A stretch of DNA of 64,000 nucleotides from Microbacterium sp. SD291. GTDB taxonomy: Bacteria > Actinomycetota > Actinomycetes > Actinomycetales > Microbacteriaceae. The number at the start of each line of letters is the position of its first letter. Within the stretch, counting starts at the first letter, position 1. Shown in pieces: positions 33,516 to 42,650 of the stretch. Position numbers and translations under genes: made by a program. Location of the stretch: contig NZ_JADIJR010000010.1 of assembly GCF_017355365.1 (NCBI RefSeq), positions 56,218-120,217 of the forward strand. The letters run 5' to 3'. A model generated the notes under the pieces. That model did not search any database and was not told the DNA's origin. It saw nothing but the letters and a program-made list of their open reading frames with translations.

Positions 33516-34898
33516 ATGGCTGAGATCACTCGCGACGTACTGATCATCGGAGCCGGTGCCGCGGGCACCACGGCCGCCAACGACCTGCGCAAGGCCGGCC
33601 TGTCGGTCGCCGTGCTGGAGGCCCGCGATCGCGTGGGCGGGCGACTGTGGACCGACGTGATCGACGGAGCCATGCTCGAGATCGGCGGCCAGTGGGTCTC
33701 GCCCGACCAGGACGCGCTCAAGGAGACGATCGAGGAGCTCGGTCTCGAGACCTTCAGCCGCTACCGCGAGGGCGACAGCGTCTACGTCGGCCCTGATGGG
33801 AAGACCAGCCGCTTCACCGGCGAGATGTTCCCCGTCTCTGCCGCGACCGAGGCCGTCATCGCCGAGATCACCGAGCGCCTCGACGCGATGGTCGCCGAGA
33901 TCGACCCCGACCGCCCGTGGGAGCACCCGAACGCGGCCGAGTGGGACTCGGTGACCTGGGACGCGTGGCTCCGCCGGCAGACCGACGACGACGAGGCGAT
34001 CCGCAACCTCGCCTTCGCGACGGGGTCCGCGATGCTGACCAAGCCGACGCACGCCTTCTCGCTCCTGCAGTCGCTGCTCATGGCGTCATCCGCCGGTTCC
34101 TACTCGAACCTGGTCGACGCGGACTTCATCCTCGACAAGCGCGTCGTCGGCGGCCTCCAGCAGGTTCCGCTGCTGCTCGCCGAGCGCCTCGGCGACGACG
34201 TCTTCCTGAACCAGCCGGTGCGCTCCCTCGAATGGTCCGAGTCGGGTGTCGTCGCGACGACCGACGAGCTGACCGTGCGAGCGCGCTACGCGATCCTCGC
34301 GCACGCCCCAGTGCTGTACAACCGCATCTCCTTCGTGCCGCCGCTGCCGCGGCGCCAGCACCAGATGCACCAGCACATCTCGATGGGCTTCGTTATCAAG
34401 GTGCACGCCGTCTACGATCGCCCGTTCTGGCGCGAGCAGGGTCTCAGCGCGACGGCGTTCAGCCCCTACGAGCTGGTGCACGAGGCCTACGACAACACGA
34501 ACCACGGCGACGAGCGCGGCACCCTGGTCGGCTTCGTCTCCGACCACAACGCCGACGGCGTGTTCGAGCTGTCCGCCGAGGAGCGCAAGGAGCGCATCCT
34601 CGACTCGCTCTCGCACTACTACGGCCCCGAGGCCAAGAACACTGTCGTGTACTACGAGAGCGACTGGGGCAGCGAGGAGTGGACCCGCGGCGCGTACGCG
34701 GCGAGTTTCGACATGGGCGGCCTGCACCGCTATGGCGCGGACCTGCGCGCCGCCGTCGGGCCCATCCACTTCGCGTGCAGCGACATGGCCGGCGCCGGCT
34801 ACCAGCACGTCGACGGCGCGATCCGGATGGGTCGTCTGGCCGCCGCGAACATCGTCACCGCCAGCCGTGAGGCCGTCCTCGCCGAGAGCATCGGCTGA
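33516..34898 (+). CDS. puo: Flavin amine oxidase, probable putrescine oxidase
   Basis: 460 residues. FAD dinucleotide motif IIGAGAAGTTAANDL at 9-23, GGRLW and GGQWVSP near 42-65, and C-terminal FAD contact SDMAGAGYQHVDGAIRMGR near 425-443. Closest recognisable type is the actinobacterial putrescine/monoamine oxidase, which converts putrescine to 4-aminobutanal with oxygen, releasing ammonia and hydrogen peroxide. GAAGGAG is 6 nt before the ATG. Placed between gabT and a permease with two aldehyde dehydrogenases, the expected next steps to GABA and succinate. Another amine could be the true substrate. Confidence 0.85.
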   Translation: MAEITRDVLIIGAGAAGTTAANDLRKAGLSVAVLEARDRVGGRLWTDVIDGAMLEIGGQWVSPDQDALKETIEELGLETFSRYREGDSVYVGPDGKTSRFTGEMFPVSAATEAVIAEITERLDAMVAEIDPDRPWEHPNAAEWDSVTWDAWLRRQTDDDEAIRNLAFATGSAMLTKPTHAFSLLQSLLMASSAGSYSNLVDADFILDKRVVGGLQQVPLLLAERLGDDVFLNQPVRSLEWSESGVVATTDELTVRARYAILAHAPVLYNRISFVPPLPRRQHQMHQHISMGFVIKVHAVYDRPFWREQGLSATAFSPYELVHEAYDNTNHGDERGTLVGFVSDHNADGVFELSAEERKERILDSLSHYYGPEAKNTVVYYESDWGSEEWTRGAYAASFDMGGLHRYGADLRAAVGPIHFACSDMAGAGYQHVDGAIRMGRLAAANIVTASREAVLAESIG

Positions 34899-35782
34899 TG
34901 ACCGGCGCGATCATCGTCGGGTACACGGCGACGGATGCGGGCGCCGACGCGGCGGCCCTCGGCGCCCGGCTCGCGCGCAGCCTCCGGGCCGTGCTGCACC
35001 TCGTGATCGTGCTTCCTTCGGAGGGCACCCGCAGTGCCGGAGTCGCGCCGGAGCGCGCCTATGAGGACCACATCAGGGCGCAGGCCAGGCAGTGGCTCGA
35101 CGACGCGATCGTCCGGCTCCCGCAGGATCTGACCCGCACCGGCCACGTCCGCTTCGCCGAGTCGTTCGCCGCGGGGCTGATCGCCGCAGGCGAGGAGTTC
35201 GACGCCAGGCTGATCGTGGTCGGCGCCGCCGGCGGCAGCCTGTTCGGCCGCCACCGTCTCGGCAGCGTCGCATCCGAGCTGCTGCACTCCTCGACCATCC
35301 CGGTCGCGCTGGCTCCAGCCGGCGCCGCCGGTGCCGACGACCACGTCATCCCGAGGGTCACCGCCGCGGTGGGCAAGAGGCCGGGGGCGGACGCCCTCCT
35401 CGACGAGGCGGTCGCGCTCGCCGCAGACAGCGGCACCGACCTCCGCCTGGTGTCGCTCGTCCCGTTCGACGTGCCGCCCGGCCTGGACACGGCTCAGATC
35501 CGCACCGTCGGAGACGCGCACGCGCACGACGTGCACGCGATCGCCACGGAACTGCTCCCCGACGGCACCACGACCGAGATCCAGCACGCGGCGGGTGACA
35601 GCGTCGAGGATGCCGTCGCCAACCTCGCGTGGATCCCCGGCGAGGTCATCGTCGTCGGCTCGTCGAGGCTCGCACAGCCCCGACGTCTCTTCCTGGGCTC
35701 GACTGCGGCGAAGATGCTGCATGAGCTGCCCGTCCCCATGATCGTCGTACCGCGCACCCGCGCCGAGGCAGGAGACCGCTGA
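34898..35782 (+). CDS. Universal stress protein with two UspA domains
   Basis: 294 residues, two tandem UspA units (about 1-142 and 150-290). The ATP-binding G-2x-G-9x-G(S/T) motif is seen twice: VVGAAGGSLFGRHRLGSVA near 106-124 and VVGSSRLAQPRRLFLGSTA near 249-267, the second lacking the first glycine pattern in part. ATG overlaps the amine-oxidase stop and its own stop overlaps the permease start, so it is embedded in the operon. Possible link: protection or regulation against hydrogen peroxide and aldehyde from amine oxidation. That link is inference. Confidence 0.9.
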   Translation: MTGAIIVGYTATDAGADAAALGARLARSLRAVLHLVIVLPSEGTRSAGVAPERAYEDHIRAQARQWLDDAIVRLPQDLTRTGHVRFAESFAAGLIAAGEEFDARLIVVGAAGGSLFGRHRLGSVASELLHSSTIPVALAPAGAAGADDHVIPRVTAAVGKRPGADALLDEAVALAADSGTDLRLVSLVPFDVPPGLDTAQIRTVGDAHAHDVHAIATELLPDGTTTEIQHAAGDSVEDAVANLAWIPGEVIVVGSSRLAQPRRLFLGSTAAKMLHELPVPMIVVPRTRAEAGDR

Positions 35783-37326
35783 TGACCAGCACCAACAGGG
35801 CAACGGAGCCCGAGTCCGGAGTGACCTCCGGGATCTCACAGAAGGGGCTGAGCGCCGGCGCGGTCGGCGTCCTCGGCGCCGTCGTGATCGGTGTCTCGAC
35901 GATCGCCCCGGCGTACACGCTCACCGCATCGCTCGGGCCCACCGTCGCCGAGGTGGGCACGCAGGTGCCAGCGATCATCCTCGTCGGCTTCATCCCGATG
36001 CTGCTCACCGCGTTCGGATACCGCGAGCTCAACCGCGTGATGCCCGACTCCGGGACGTCCTTCACCTGGGGCGTGCGGGCCTTCGGCCCGTGGATCGGCT
36101 GGATGACCGGATGGGGGCTGATCGCCGCCACCGTGATCGTGCTGTCCAACCTCGCCGGCATCGCCGTGGAGTTCCTCTTCCTGCTGATCGCGCAGCTGTC
36201 AGGGAACGCCGCCATCGCCGACCTCGCGTTCAACCCGATCATCAACGTGGTCGTGTGCCTGCTGTTCATGCTCGGCGCGACGCTCGTCTCGTACCGCGAC
36301 ATGCAGACAACCCAGAAGTTCCAGTACGTGCTGGTCGGCTTCCAGGTCGTGGTGCTGGTCGTCTTCTCGGTGGTCGCGATCTTCAAGGCCGTCAGCGGCG
36401 AGGCGCCAGAGCCGACCGCCTTCTCCTGGTCGTGGTTCAACCCCTTCGAGGTGCCGACGTTCAGCGCGTTCGCCGCCGGCCTGTCGCTGTCGATCTTCAT
36501 CTTCTGGGGCTGGGACGTCGTGCTCACCATGAACGAGGAGACCAAGAACCCGGAGAAGACGCCCGGTCGAGCCGCAGTCGTCACCGTGATCACGGTCGTG
36601 AGCCTGTACCTGCTGATCTCGATCGGCCTGCTCATGTTCGCGGGCGCCGGAACCGGTTCGCTGGGGCTCGCGAACGAGGACATCTCCGCCAACGTGTTCT
36701 TCGCGCTGTCCGACCCGATCCTCGGTCCGCTCGCGTTCCTGGTGTCGCTCGCGGTGCTCTCGAGCTCCGCGGCATCCCTGCAGTCGACCGCGGTCGGCCC
36801 TGCGCGGACGCTCCTCGCCATGGGCCACTACGGCGCGCTGCCGTCGAAGTTCGCCAGGGTGAGCCCGCGCTTCTTCACCCCCGGCTACGCCACGATCGTC
36901 TCCGCGATCGTCGCGTCGGTGTTCTACGCAGTGATGCGCCTGCTGAGCGAAAGCGTGCTCACCGACACCATCCTGTCGCTGGGCATGATGATCTGCTTCT
37001 ACTACGGGCTCACCGCCTTCGCCTGCGTCTGGTACTTCCGCAGGCAGTGGTTCGACTCCGCCAGGAGCTTCTTCTTCACGTTCCTGTTCCCGCTGGTCGG
37101 CGGCGCGATCCTCGCGGTGCTGTTCGTGACCACGCTGATCGACTCGATGGACCCGGCCTACGGCAGCGGGTCCAGCATCGGCGGCGTCGGCCTCGTGTTC
37201 GTGCTCGGGGTCGGCATCATCATCGCCGGCATCGCGATCATGATCTGGCAGTCCATCCGCCGTCCGGCGTTCTTCCGCGGAGAGACCCTCGGCATGGACG
37301 CACCGCCGAGCATCCGACGCCGCTGA
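35782..37326 (+). CDS. APC-superfamily amino acid/polyamine permease
   Basis: 514 residues, 12 predicted membrane segments between about 28 and 490. The first helix has IGVSTIAPAYTLTASLG, with the helix break used for amine binding; PDSGTSFTWG near 88-97 and FIFWGWDVVLTMNEETKNPEKTPGRA near 233-258 are typical APC signatures. In this operon it should import putrescine, GABA or a related amine. Starts inside the Usp stop codon and is followed after 28 bp by an aldehyde dehydrogenase. Confidence 0.88.
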   Translation: MTSTNRATEPESGVTSGISQKGLSAGAVGVLGAVVIGVSTIAPAYTLTASLGPTVAEVGTQVPAIILVGFIPMLLTAFGYRELNRVMPDSGTSFTWGVRAFGPWIGWMTGWGLIAATVIVLSNLAGIAVEFLFLLIAQLSGNAAIADLAFNPIINVVVCLLFMLGATLVSYRDMQTTQKFQYVLVGFQVVVLVVFSVVAIFKAVSGEAPEPTAFSWSWFNPFEVPTFSAFAAGLSLSIFIFWGWDVVLTMNEETKNPEKTPGRAAVVTVITVVSLYLLISIGLLMFAGAGTGSLGLANEDISANVFFALSDPILGPLAFLVSLAVLSSSAASLQSTAVGPARTLLAMGHYGALPSKFARVSPRFFTPGYATIVSAIVASVFYAVMRLLSESVLTDTILSLGMMICFYYGLTAFACVWYFRRQWFDSARSFFFTFLFPLVGGAILAVLFVTTLIDSMDPAYGSGSSIGGVGLVFVLGVGIIIAGIAIMIWQSIRRPAFFRGETLGMDAPPSIRRR

Positions 37327-37354
37327 CCGCACCTCCTCAGAGAAAGAGAATCCC

Positions 37355-38821
37355 ATGAGCACTCAGACAGAGCAGGCGCTGCTCGACAGCATCCCCACCG
37401 GTCTCTTCATCGGCGGCGAGTGGATCGACGGCGAGACCGGCGCCACGTTCGACGTGCAGGACCCGTCGACCGGAGCGGTGATCCGCACGATCGCCGACGC
37501 GACCCCGGCCGACGGCATCCGCGCTCTCGACGCCGCGGTCGCCGCCCAGGAGTCGTGGGCAGCCACCGCACCGCGGACCCGCAGCGACATCCTCCGCCGC
37601 GCGTTCGATCTCGTGCAGGAGCACAAGGAGGACATCGCGCTGCTGATGACCCTCGAGATGGGCAAGCCGCTCGCCGAGGCGCGCGGCGAGGTCGGCTACG
37701 GCGGAGAGTTCCTCCGCTGGTTCAGCGAAGAGGCGGTGCGCATCAACGGCCGCTACGGGCTGAACCCCGAGGGCACCGGCCACATGGTGGTCTCGCAGCG
37801 CCCCGTCGGCCCGTCGTTCTTCGTGACTCCGTGGAACTTCCCGTTCGCGATGGCGACGCGCAAGATCGCCCCGGCACTCGCTGCCGGCTGCACCGTGGTC
37901 ATCAAGCCGCCGGCACTCACGCCGCTGACGACGATGTTCTTCACATCGCTGCTTGAGAAGGCGGGTCTCCCGGCCGGCGTCGTGAACGTCGTGCAGACCT
38001 CGCGCTCCAGCGCCCTGTCGGCGCCGATCATCGCCGACCCGCGCCTGCGCAAGCTCTCCTTCACCGGCTCCACCGAGGTCGGCCGCAAGCTGATCGCCCA
38101 GGCCGCCGAGGGCGTGCTCCGGGTCTCGATGGAGCTCGGCGGCAACGCGCCGTTCGTCGTGTTCGAGGATGCCGATCTGGACAAGGCCGTCGAGGGCGCG
38201 CTCGCCGCGAAGTTCCGCAACATCGGGCAGGCCTGCACCGCGGCGAACCGCTTCATCGTCCACAAGGACGTCGCGGAGGAATTCGGCCGCAGGGTCACCG
38301 AGCGCGTGAACGGGATGAAGATCGGCCGCGGCACCGAGGAGGGCGTCGCGATCGGACCGCTCATCGACGCGGATGCCGTCGCCAAGGCGGCAGAGCTCGT
38401 CGGCGACGCCGTCGACCGCGGAGCCACGCTGCTCGCCGGCGGCAAGAAGGTGGAGGGCGTCGGCAGCTTCTACGAGCCGACAGTGCTCACCGACGTCGTC
38501 GCCGGCTCCGCGATCCTCCGCGAGGAGATCTTCGGACCGGTGCTCGCGATCGCGACGTTCGACTCCGAGGACGAGGCCGTGCGCCTTGCGAACGACACCG
38601 AGTACGGGCTCGTCTCGTATGTCTTCACCGAGAACCTCCAGCGCGGTCAGCGGATGATCGACAAGCTCGAGACCGGCATGATGGGCCTCAACGTGGGCGT
38701 GGTGTCCAACGCCGCGGCTCCGTTCGGCGGCGTCAAGCAGTCGGGCGTCGGGCGCGAGGGCGGCTCAGAGGGCATCCACGAGTACCTGTCCACCAAGTAC
38801 ACCCTGATCCCGGTCGCCTGA
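37355..38821 (+). CDS. gabD: NAD(P)-dependent succinate-semialdehyde dehydrogenase
   Basis: 488 residues, aldehyde dehydrogenase fold. VTPWNFP near 157-163, KPPALTPLT near 182-190, general-base Glu in SMELGGNAPF near 260, catalytic Cys294 in NIGQACTAANR, and EIFGPVLAI near 394. APFGGVKQSGVGREGGSEGIHEY at the C-terminus is typical of GabD. Expected to oxidise succinate semialdehyde, made by gabT, to succinate. Twenty-six bp before a second aldehyde dehydrogenase. Confidence 0.9.
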   Translation: MSTQTEQALLDSIPTGLFIGGEWIDGETGATFDVQDPSTGAVIRTIADATPADGIRALDAAVAAQESWAATAPRTRSDILRRAFDLVQEHKEDIALLMTLEMGKPLAEARGEVGYGGEFLRWFSEEAVRINGRYGLNPEGTGHMVVSQRPVGPSFFVTPWNFPFAMATRKIAPALAAGCTVVIKPPALTPLTTMFFTSLLEKAGLPAGVVNVVQTSRSSALSAPIIADPRLRKLSFTGSTEVGRKLIAQAAEGVLRVSMELGGNAPFVVFEDADLDKAVEGALAAKFRNIGQACTAANRFIVHKDVAEEFGRRVTERVNGMKIGRGTEEGVAIGPLIDADAVAKAAELVGDAVDRGATLLAGGKKVEGVGSFYEPTVLTDVVAGSAILREEIFGPVLAIATFDSEDEAVRLANDTEYGLVSYVFTENLQRGQRMIDKLETGMMGLNVGVVSNAAAPFGGVKQSGVGREGGSEGIHEYLSTKYTLIPVA

Positions 38822-38847
38822 CCGGTCGGCCCAGAGGAGGAGCGAAC

Positions 38848-40212
38848 ATGACCGATTACACCGTCATCAACCCCGCCACCGGAGAGACCCTGGCGTCCTT
38901 CGACACCCTGACCGATGCGCAGGTGGAGGCGGCGCTCGCCGCCGCCGACACGGCGCACCGCGAGTGGTCGCGCACATCGACCGTCGCGGAGCGCGCCGCG
39001 CTCGTGCGCCGGACGGCGGAACTGCACCGTGAGCGCCGCGAAGAGCTCGCCGACATCTTCGTGCGCGAGATGGGCAAGCCCCGCGAGGCCGCGCTCGGCG
39101 AGGTCGACTTCTCCGCCGACATCGCCGAGTATTACGCGGATCAGGCCGAGGCGATCATGGCCGACCAGCCGATCTCGATCCTCGGAGACGGTTCGGCGAT
39201 CATCCGCCGCTCGTCGCTCGGGCCGCTCATCGGGATCATGCCGTGGAACTTCCCGGCCTACCAGATCGTGCGCTTCGCGGCTCCGAACCTGATCGTCGGG
39301 AACACGATCCTGCTCAAGCCCGCGCCGCAGTGCCCGGAGTCGTCGACCGCGATCGCCGCCATCTACCGTGACGCGGGCTTCCCGGAGGGCGCGTACCAGA
39401 GCGTGCTCGTCACGAACGAGCAGATCGCGACGATGATCGCCGACCCGCGCGTCCAGGGCGTCTCGCTCACCGGCTCCGAGCGGGCGGGCGCCGCGGTCGC
39501 CGAGGTCGCCGGACGCAACCTGAAGAAGGTCGCGCTCGAGCTCGGCGGATCCGACCCGTTCATCGTGCTGTCCACGGATGACCTCGACGGCACCGTGCAG
39601 GCGGGTGTCGACGCGCGTCTGGACAACAACGGCCAGGCCTGCAACGGCGCCAAGCGCTTCATCATCGTCGACGAGCTGTACGACGCCTTCGTGGAGAAGT
39701 TCACGGCAGCGATGGCCGCGGTCAAGCCCAGCGACCCCATGCTCGAGGAGACGGTGCTCGGCCCGGTGTCGTCCGAGACGGCCGCCGAGAACCTGCAGAA
39801 GCAGATCGATCAGGCCGTCGAGCAGGGGGCGACCGTGCTCACCGGCGGAACGCGCGAGGGGGCGTTCTTCGCGCCGACCGTGCTCGCCGATGTGACGCCG
39901 GAGATGAACGTGTACCGTGAGGAGCTCTTCGGGCCGGCGGCGACCGTGTACCGCGTCGCTGACGAGGACGAGGCGATCCGGCTCGCGAACGACACCACGT
40001 TCGGCCTCGGCTCCTACGTCTTCACGACGGACCCCGAGCAGGCCGAGCGGGTGGCGGACAGGATCGAGGCCGGCATGGTCTACGTGAACCTGGTGCTCGC
40101 CGACAGCCCCGAGCTGCCCTTCGGCGGCATCAAGCGCAGCGGCACCGCGCGGGAGCTCGGCCACCTCGCGGCGGACGAGTTCGTCAACAAGAAGCTCATC
40201 CGCATCGGCTGA
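38848..40212 (+). CDS. Second aldehyde dehydrogenase (GabD1-like / aminobutyraldehyde dehydrogenase)
   Basis: 454 residues, the short GabD1-type of actinobacteria. MPWNFPAYQIVRF near 131-143, KPAPQCPESS near 158, ALELGGSDPFIV near 231, catalytic Cys265 in NNGQACNGAKR, and ELPFGGIKRSGTARELG near 425-441. Because one gene of the operon already looks like GabD, this one may act on 4-aminobutanal, the product of putrescine oxidase, or serve as an NADP-linked isozyme. The two cannot be distinguished from sequence alone. GAGGAG precedes the ATG; a strong terminator follows. Confidence 0.85.
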   Translation: MTDYTVINPATGETLASFDTLTDAQVEAALAAADTAHREWSRTSTVAERAALVRRTAELHRERREELADIFVREMGKPREAALGEVDFSADIAEYYADQAEAIMADQPISILGDGSAIIRRSSLGPLIGIMPWNFPAYQIVRFAAPNLIVGNTILLKPAPQCPESSTAIAAIYRDAGFPEGAYQSVLVTNEQIATMIADPRVQGVSLTGSERAGAAVAEVAGRNLKKVALELGGSDPFIVLSTDDLDGTVQAGVDARLDNNGQACNGAKRFIIVDELYDAFVEKFTAAMAAVKPSDPMLEETVLGPVSSETAAENLQKQIDQAVEQGATVLTGGTREGAFFAPTVLADVTPEMNVYREELFGPAATVYRVADEDEAIRLANDTTFGLGSYVFTTDPEQAERVADRIEAGMVYVNLVLADSPELPFGGIKRSGTARELGHLAADEFVNKKLIRIG

Positions 40213-40221
40213 GCCGCGACA

Positions 40222-40260
40222 CCCCCGGGATGCCGCCGTCGATTCGGCGGCGCCCGGGGG
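40222..40260 (+). terminator. Terminator of the putrescine/GABA operon
   Basis: CCCCCGGG (40222-40229) with GCCGCCG (40232-40238) pairs with 40245-40260 (CGGCGGC and CCCGGGGG), a stem of about 15 bp starting 10 bp after the stop. Confidence 0.8.
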
Positions 40261-40370
40261 ATGCCGTACACTGGACGAGCAGTTGTTGTCTGCATTCTTT
40301 CGCCATGCCTGGTGGACCAGGACTGGTTGAGGAAGAGTGGGGATGGCATCCTCGAGGCCACCAGGTCTCT

Positions 40371-40443
<73 letters not shown>

Positions 40444-40483
40444 CGCGTCAGCGCAACGCTGGCACACGAAAGGTACATTCAGG

Positions 40484-40747
40484 ATGGATCAGGACGAACC
40501 GCGCGGCGAGGTCGTCGCGGCCGGTGCCACCCGCGAGAACAAGCGCGGGTTCTTCGCGAGCATCGCCCTGTTCTTCCGCCAGGTCATCGCTGAGCTTCGC
40601 AAGGTCGTCACCCCGACGCGCAAGGAGCTGGTCAAGTTCACCGCAGTGGTGCTCGTCTTCGTTCTGATCGTGATGGGCATCGTCTACGGACTGGACACCT
40701 TGTTCGCGTGGTTGACGCACGTGGTGTTCGGCGTTCCCGGCACCTGA
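40484..40747 (+). CDS. secE: Preprotein translocase subunit SecE
   Basis: Single-helix subunit that clamps SecY in the Sec translocon. 87 residues: an N-terminal variable part, the amphipathic helix with FFRQVIAELRKVVTPTRKELVKFT (about 30-53) and one membrane segment at about 55-75. Length is that of short-form Gram-positive SecE. Located between tRNA-Trp and nusG, as in most actinobacteria. Confidence 0.97.
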   Translation: MDQDEPRGEVVAAGATRENKRGFFASIALFFRQVIAELRKVVTPTRKELVKFTAVVLVFVLIVMGIVYGLDTLFAWLTHVVFGVPGT

Positions 40748-40788
40748 TGCCCCCGCGGCTCAGGCCGCAGTGATTGGAAAGAAACAAC

Positions 40789-41814
40789 GTGTCTGAACGA
40801 TATTCCGACGACGCCGACTGGGCGACCGCCGCAGAGCAGTCCAGCGAGGAGGACGAGGCCCAGGAGGGCAACGTGCTCGCCGCGGAGGAGCTCTCGGTCA
40901 CCTCGGCCGAGCACGTCGCCATCCACATCGAGGATGCCGACGACGAGGAAGATGACAGCACGGATGACGACATCGAAATCGACGACCCGGAGGCGGACGC
41001 GATCGTGAACGACGCTCTCAACCTGGACGAAGCTGCGGAGTCTGAGGCCGCCGCTGAGGTCCTGAACGATTCTGTGGCCGAGGATGCCGCCGAGAAGGAG
41101 GCCGCTGCGGCCTCAGAGGTGGCCCCGTACGACGGCCCCGACGTGAACGGCGACGACGAGGACGCAGAGGCGTCCGACGAGGACGCGGAAGAGGACCCCT
41201 ACGAGACCTTCCGCGCCGACCTGCGCATGCTCCCTGGCAAGTGGTACGTGATCCACTCCTACGCCGGCTTCGAGCGCAAGGTGAAGGCGAACATCGAGCA
41301 GCGCAAGTCGACGCTCGAGGTCGAGGACGAGATCTATCAGATCGAGGTCCCGATGGAGGACGTCGTCGAGATCAAGAACGGCCAGCGCAAGATGGTCACG
41401 CGCGTGCGAATCCCGGGCTACGTGCTCGTGCGCATGGAGCTCACGGAGGACACCTGGTCGGTCGTCCGCCACACGCCGGGCGTCACCGGCTTCGTGGGCA
41501 ACGCCCACAACCCGACGCCGCTGCGCTTCGAAGAGGCCTTCAACATGCTGAAGTCCCTCGTCGAGGTCAAGGATGTCCCGACCGCCAAGAACATCGCGGC
41601 CAAGGGCGGCCTGGCCGTCGCGCGTCCGCTGCCCGCCGAGGTCGACTTCGAGGTCGGCGAGACCATCACGATCAAGGAGGGCTCTTTCGCGGGTCTTCCC
41701 GGCTCGATCAGCGAGATCAAGCCGGAGAGCGGCAAGCTCACCGTGCTCGTCTCCCTCTTCGAGCGCGAGACCCCGGTCGAGCTGTCGTTCGACCAGGTCA
41801 CCAAGATGGTCTGA
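40789..41814 (+). CDS. nusG: Transcription termination/antitermination factor NusG with acidic extension
   Basis: 341 residues. The first 145 or so are a low-complexity acidic stretch (many Glu/Asp/Ala runs such as [24 protein letters not shown]), then the NGN domain from about 148 ([23 protein letters not shown]) and a KOW motif near 290 ([16 protein letters not shown]). Core NusG is about 180 residues; actinobacteria have extensions, and this one is of the longer kind. GTG at 40789 is preferred because GGAAAG precedes it; the upstream TTG at 40774 is unlikely. Promotes or stops RNA polymerase elongation and links it to ribosomes. Confidence 0.96.
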   Translation: MSERYSDDADWATAAEQSSEEDEAQEGNVLAAEELSVTSAEHVAIHIEDADDEEDDSTDDDIEIDDPEADAIVNDALNLDEAAESEAAAEVLNDSVAEDAAEKEAAAASEVAPYDGPDVNGDDEDAEASDEDAEEDPYETFRADLRMLPGKWYVIHSYAGFERKVKANIEQRKSTLEVEDEIYQIEVPMEDVVEIKNGQRKMVTRVRIPGYVLVRMELTEDTWSVVRHTPGVTGFVGNAHNPTPLRFEEAFNMLKSLVEVKDVPTAKNIAAKGGLAVARPLPAEVDFEVGETITIKEGSFAGLPGSISEIKPESGKLTVLVSLFERETPVELSFDQVTKMV

Positions 41815-41828
41815 CCCACCGCGTTCCC

Positions 41829-41861
41829 GGAACGGCCGTCCCCGCAGGGGGCGGCCGTTCC
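41829..41861 (+). terminator. Terminator after nusG
   Basis: GGAACGGCCG (41829-41838) pairs with 41852-41861; the centre CCCCGCAGGGG can extend the stem. It ends secE-nusG 15 bp beyond the stop, so rplK needs its own promoter. Confidence 0.8.
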
Positions 41862-41904
41862 TGCGTTTCCGGGCGGTTGCCCCGGGTCAGTGCCGGGTCA
41901 GTTC

Positions 41905-42006
41905 CGCATCCGCTTCCGCATCCGCATCCGCATCCGCTTCCGCATCCGCGGGGCCGTGCGGGGTCAGTTCCGCATCCGCGGGTCCGTGCGGGGTCAGTTC
42001 CGCATC
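41905..42006. repeat. Hexamer array and 30-bp tandem repeats upstream of rplK
   Basis: Seven units of CGC(A/T)TC run without break from 41905 to 41946. They are followed by two 30-bp copies (41947-41976 and 41977-42006) differing at one base, and preceded by a partial related copy (41891-41910, GGGTCAGTTCCGCATC). The 393-bp gap between nusG and rplK otherwise holds a terminator and the rplK promoter. No coding sense on either strand was accepted. Confidence 0.9.
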
Positions 42007-42090
42007 CGAAACCGGCCGTTCCGCTGCGCAATCGGCCCCGCCCGGCATCCGATCATCGAGCGGCAGTGCTCCACGTGCCCCAGCATCAGG

Positions 42091-42096
42091 TAGACT
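42091..42096 (+). promoter_or_regulatory. Probable rplK -10 box
   Basis: TAGACT at 42091-42096 is the only good -10-like hexamer between the repeats and rplK, leaving a leader of about 105 nt that contains a GC hairpin near 42110-42130. The -35 is weak. Confidence 0.45.
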
Positions 42097-42207
42097 TGTG
42101 TGGTTTGTGTGCCGCTTCGGCGCGCACGCAGACGACCGCGGTCCGGAGATGCCGGATCCGTGGGAGAGCGGATGCAACCGGCATCCGTTCGATGAAAGGA
42201 AGAGGAT

Positions 42208-42639
42208 ATGGCACCGAAGAAGAAGGTGACCGGCCTGATCAAGCTTCAGATCAACGCCGGTGCAGCCAACCCGGCGCCGCCGATCGGCCCCGCGCTCGGT
42301 CAGCATGGCGTCAACATCATGGAGTTCTGCAAGGCGTACAACGCCGCGACCGAGTCGCAGCGCGGCAACGTCATCCCCGTCGAGATCACCGTCTACGAGG
42401 ACCGCAGCTTCACGTTCATCCTGAAGACCCCGCCGGCAGCGGAGCTCATCAAGAAGGCCGCCGGCGTGCCCAAGGGCTCGGCGACGCCGCACACGGTGAA
42501 GGTCGCGAAGATCACCAAGGACCAGGTCCGCCAGATCGCAGAGACCAAGCAGGCCGACCTGAACGCGAACGACATCGAGGCCGCGATCTCGATCATCGCC
42601 GGCACCGCCCGTTCCATGGGCATCACGGTCGAGGGCTGA
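42208..42639 (+). CDS. rplK: 50S ribosomal protein L11
   Basis: 143 residues, standard. Binds the GTPase-associated centre of 23S rRNA. Proline-rich [17 protein letters not shown] near 20-36 and C-terminal rRNA-binding domain with [31 protein letters not shown] region precedes the ATG. Followed after 11 bp by rplA. Confidence 0.99.
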
Positions 42640-42650
42640 GGAGAATAATC

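Noticed and set aside
41905..42006. CRISPR array
   Set aside because: Units are contiguous with no unique spacers and there are no cas genes.
41887..42492. Repeat-derived ORFs (DADAEA and FRIRFRIR peptides) at the satellite
   Set aside because: The periodic peptides follow from the hexamer array; no RBS and they overlap the rplK promoter and gene.
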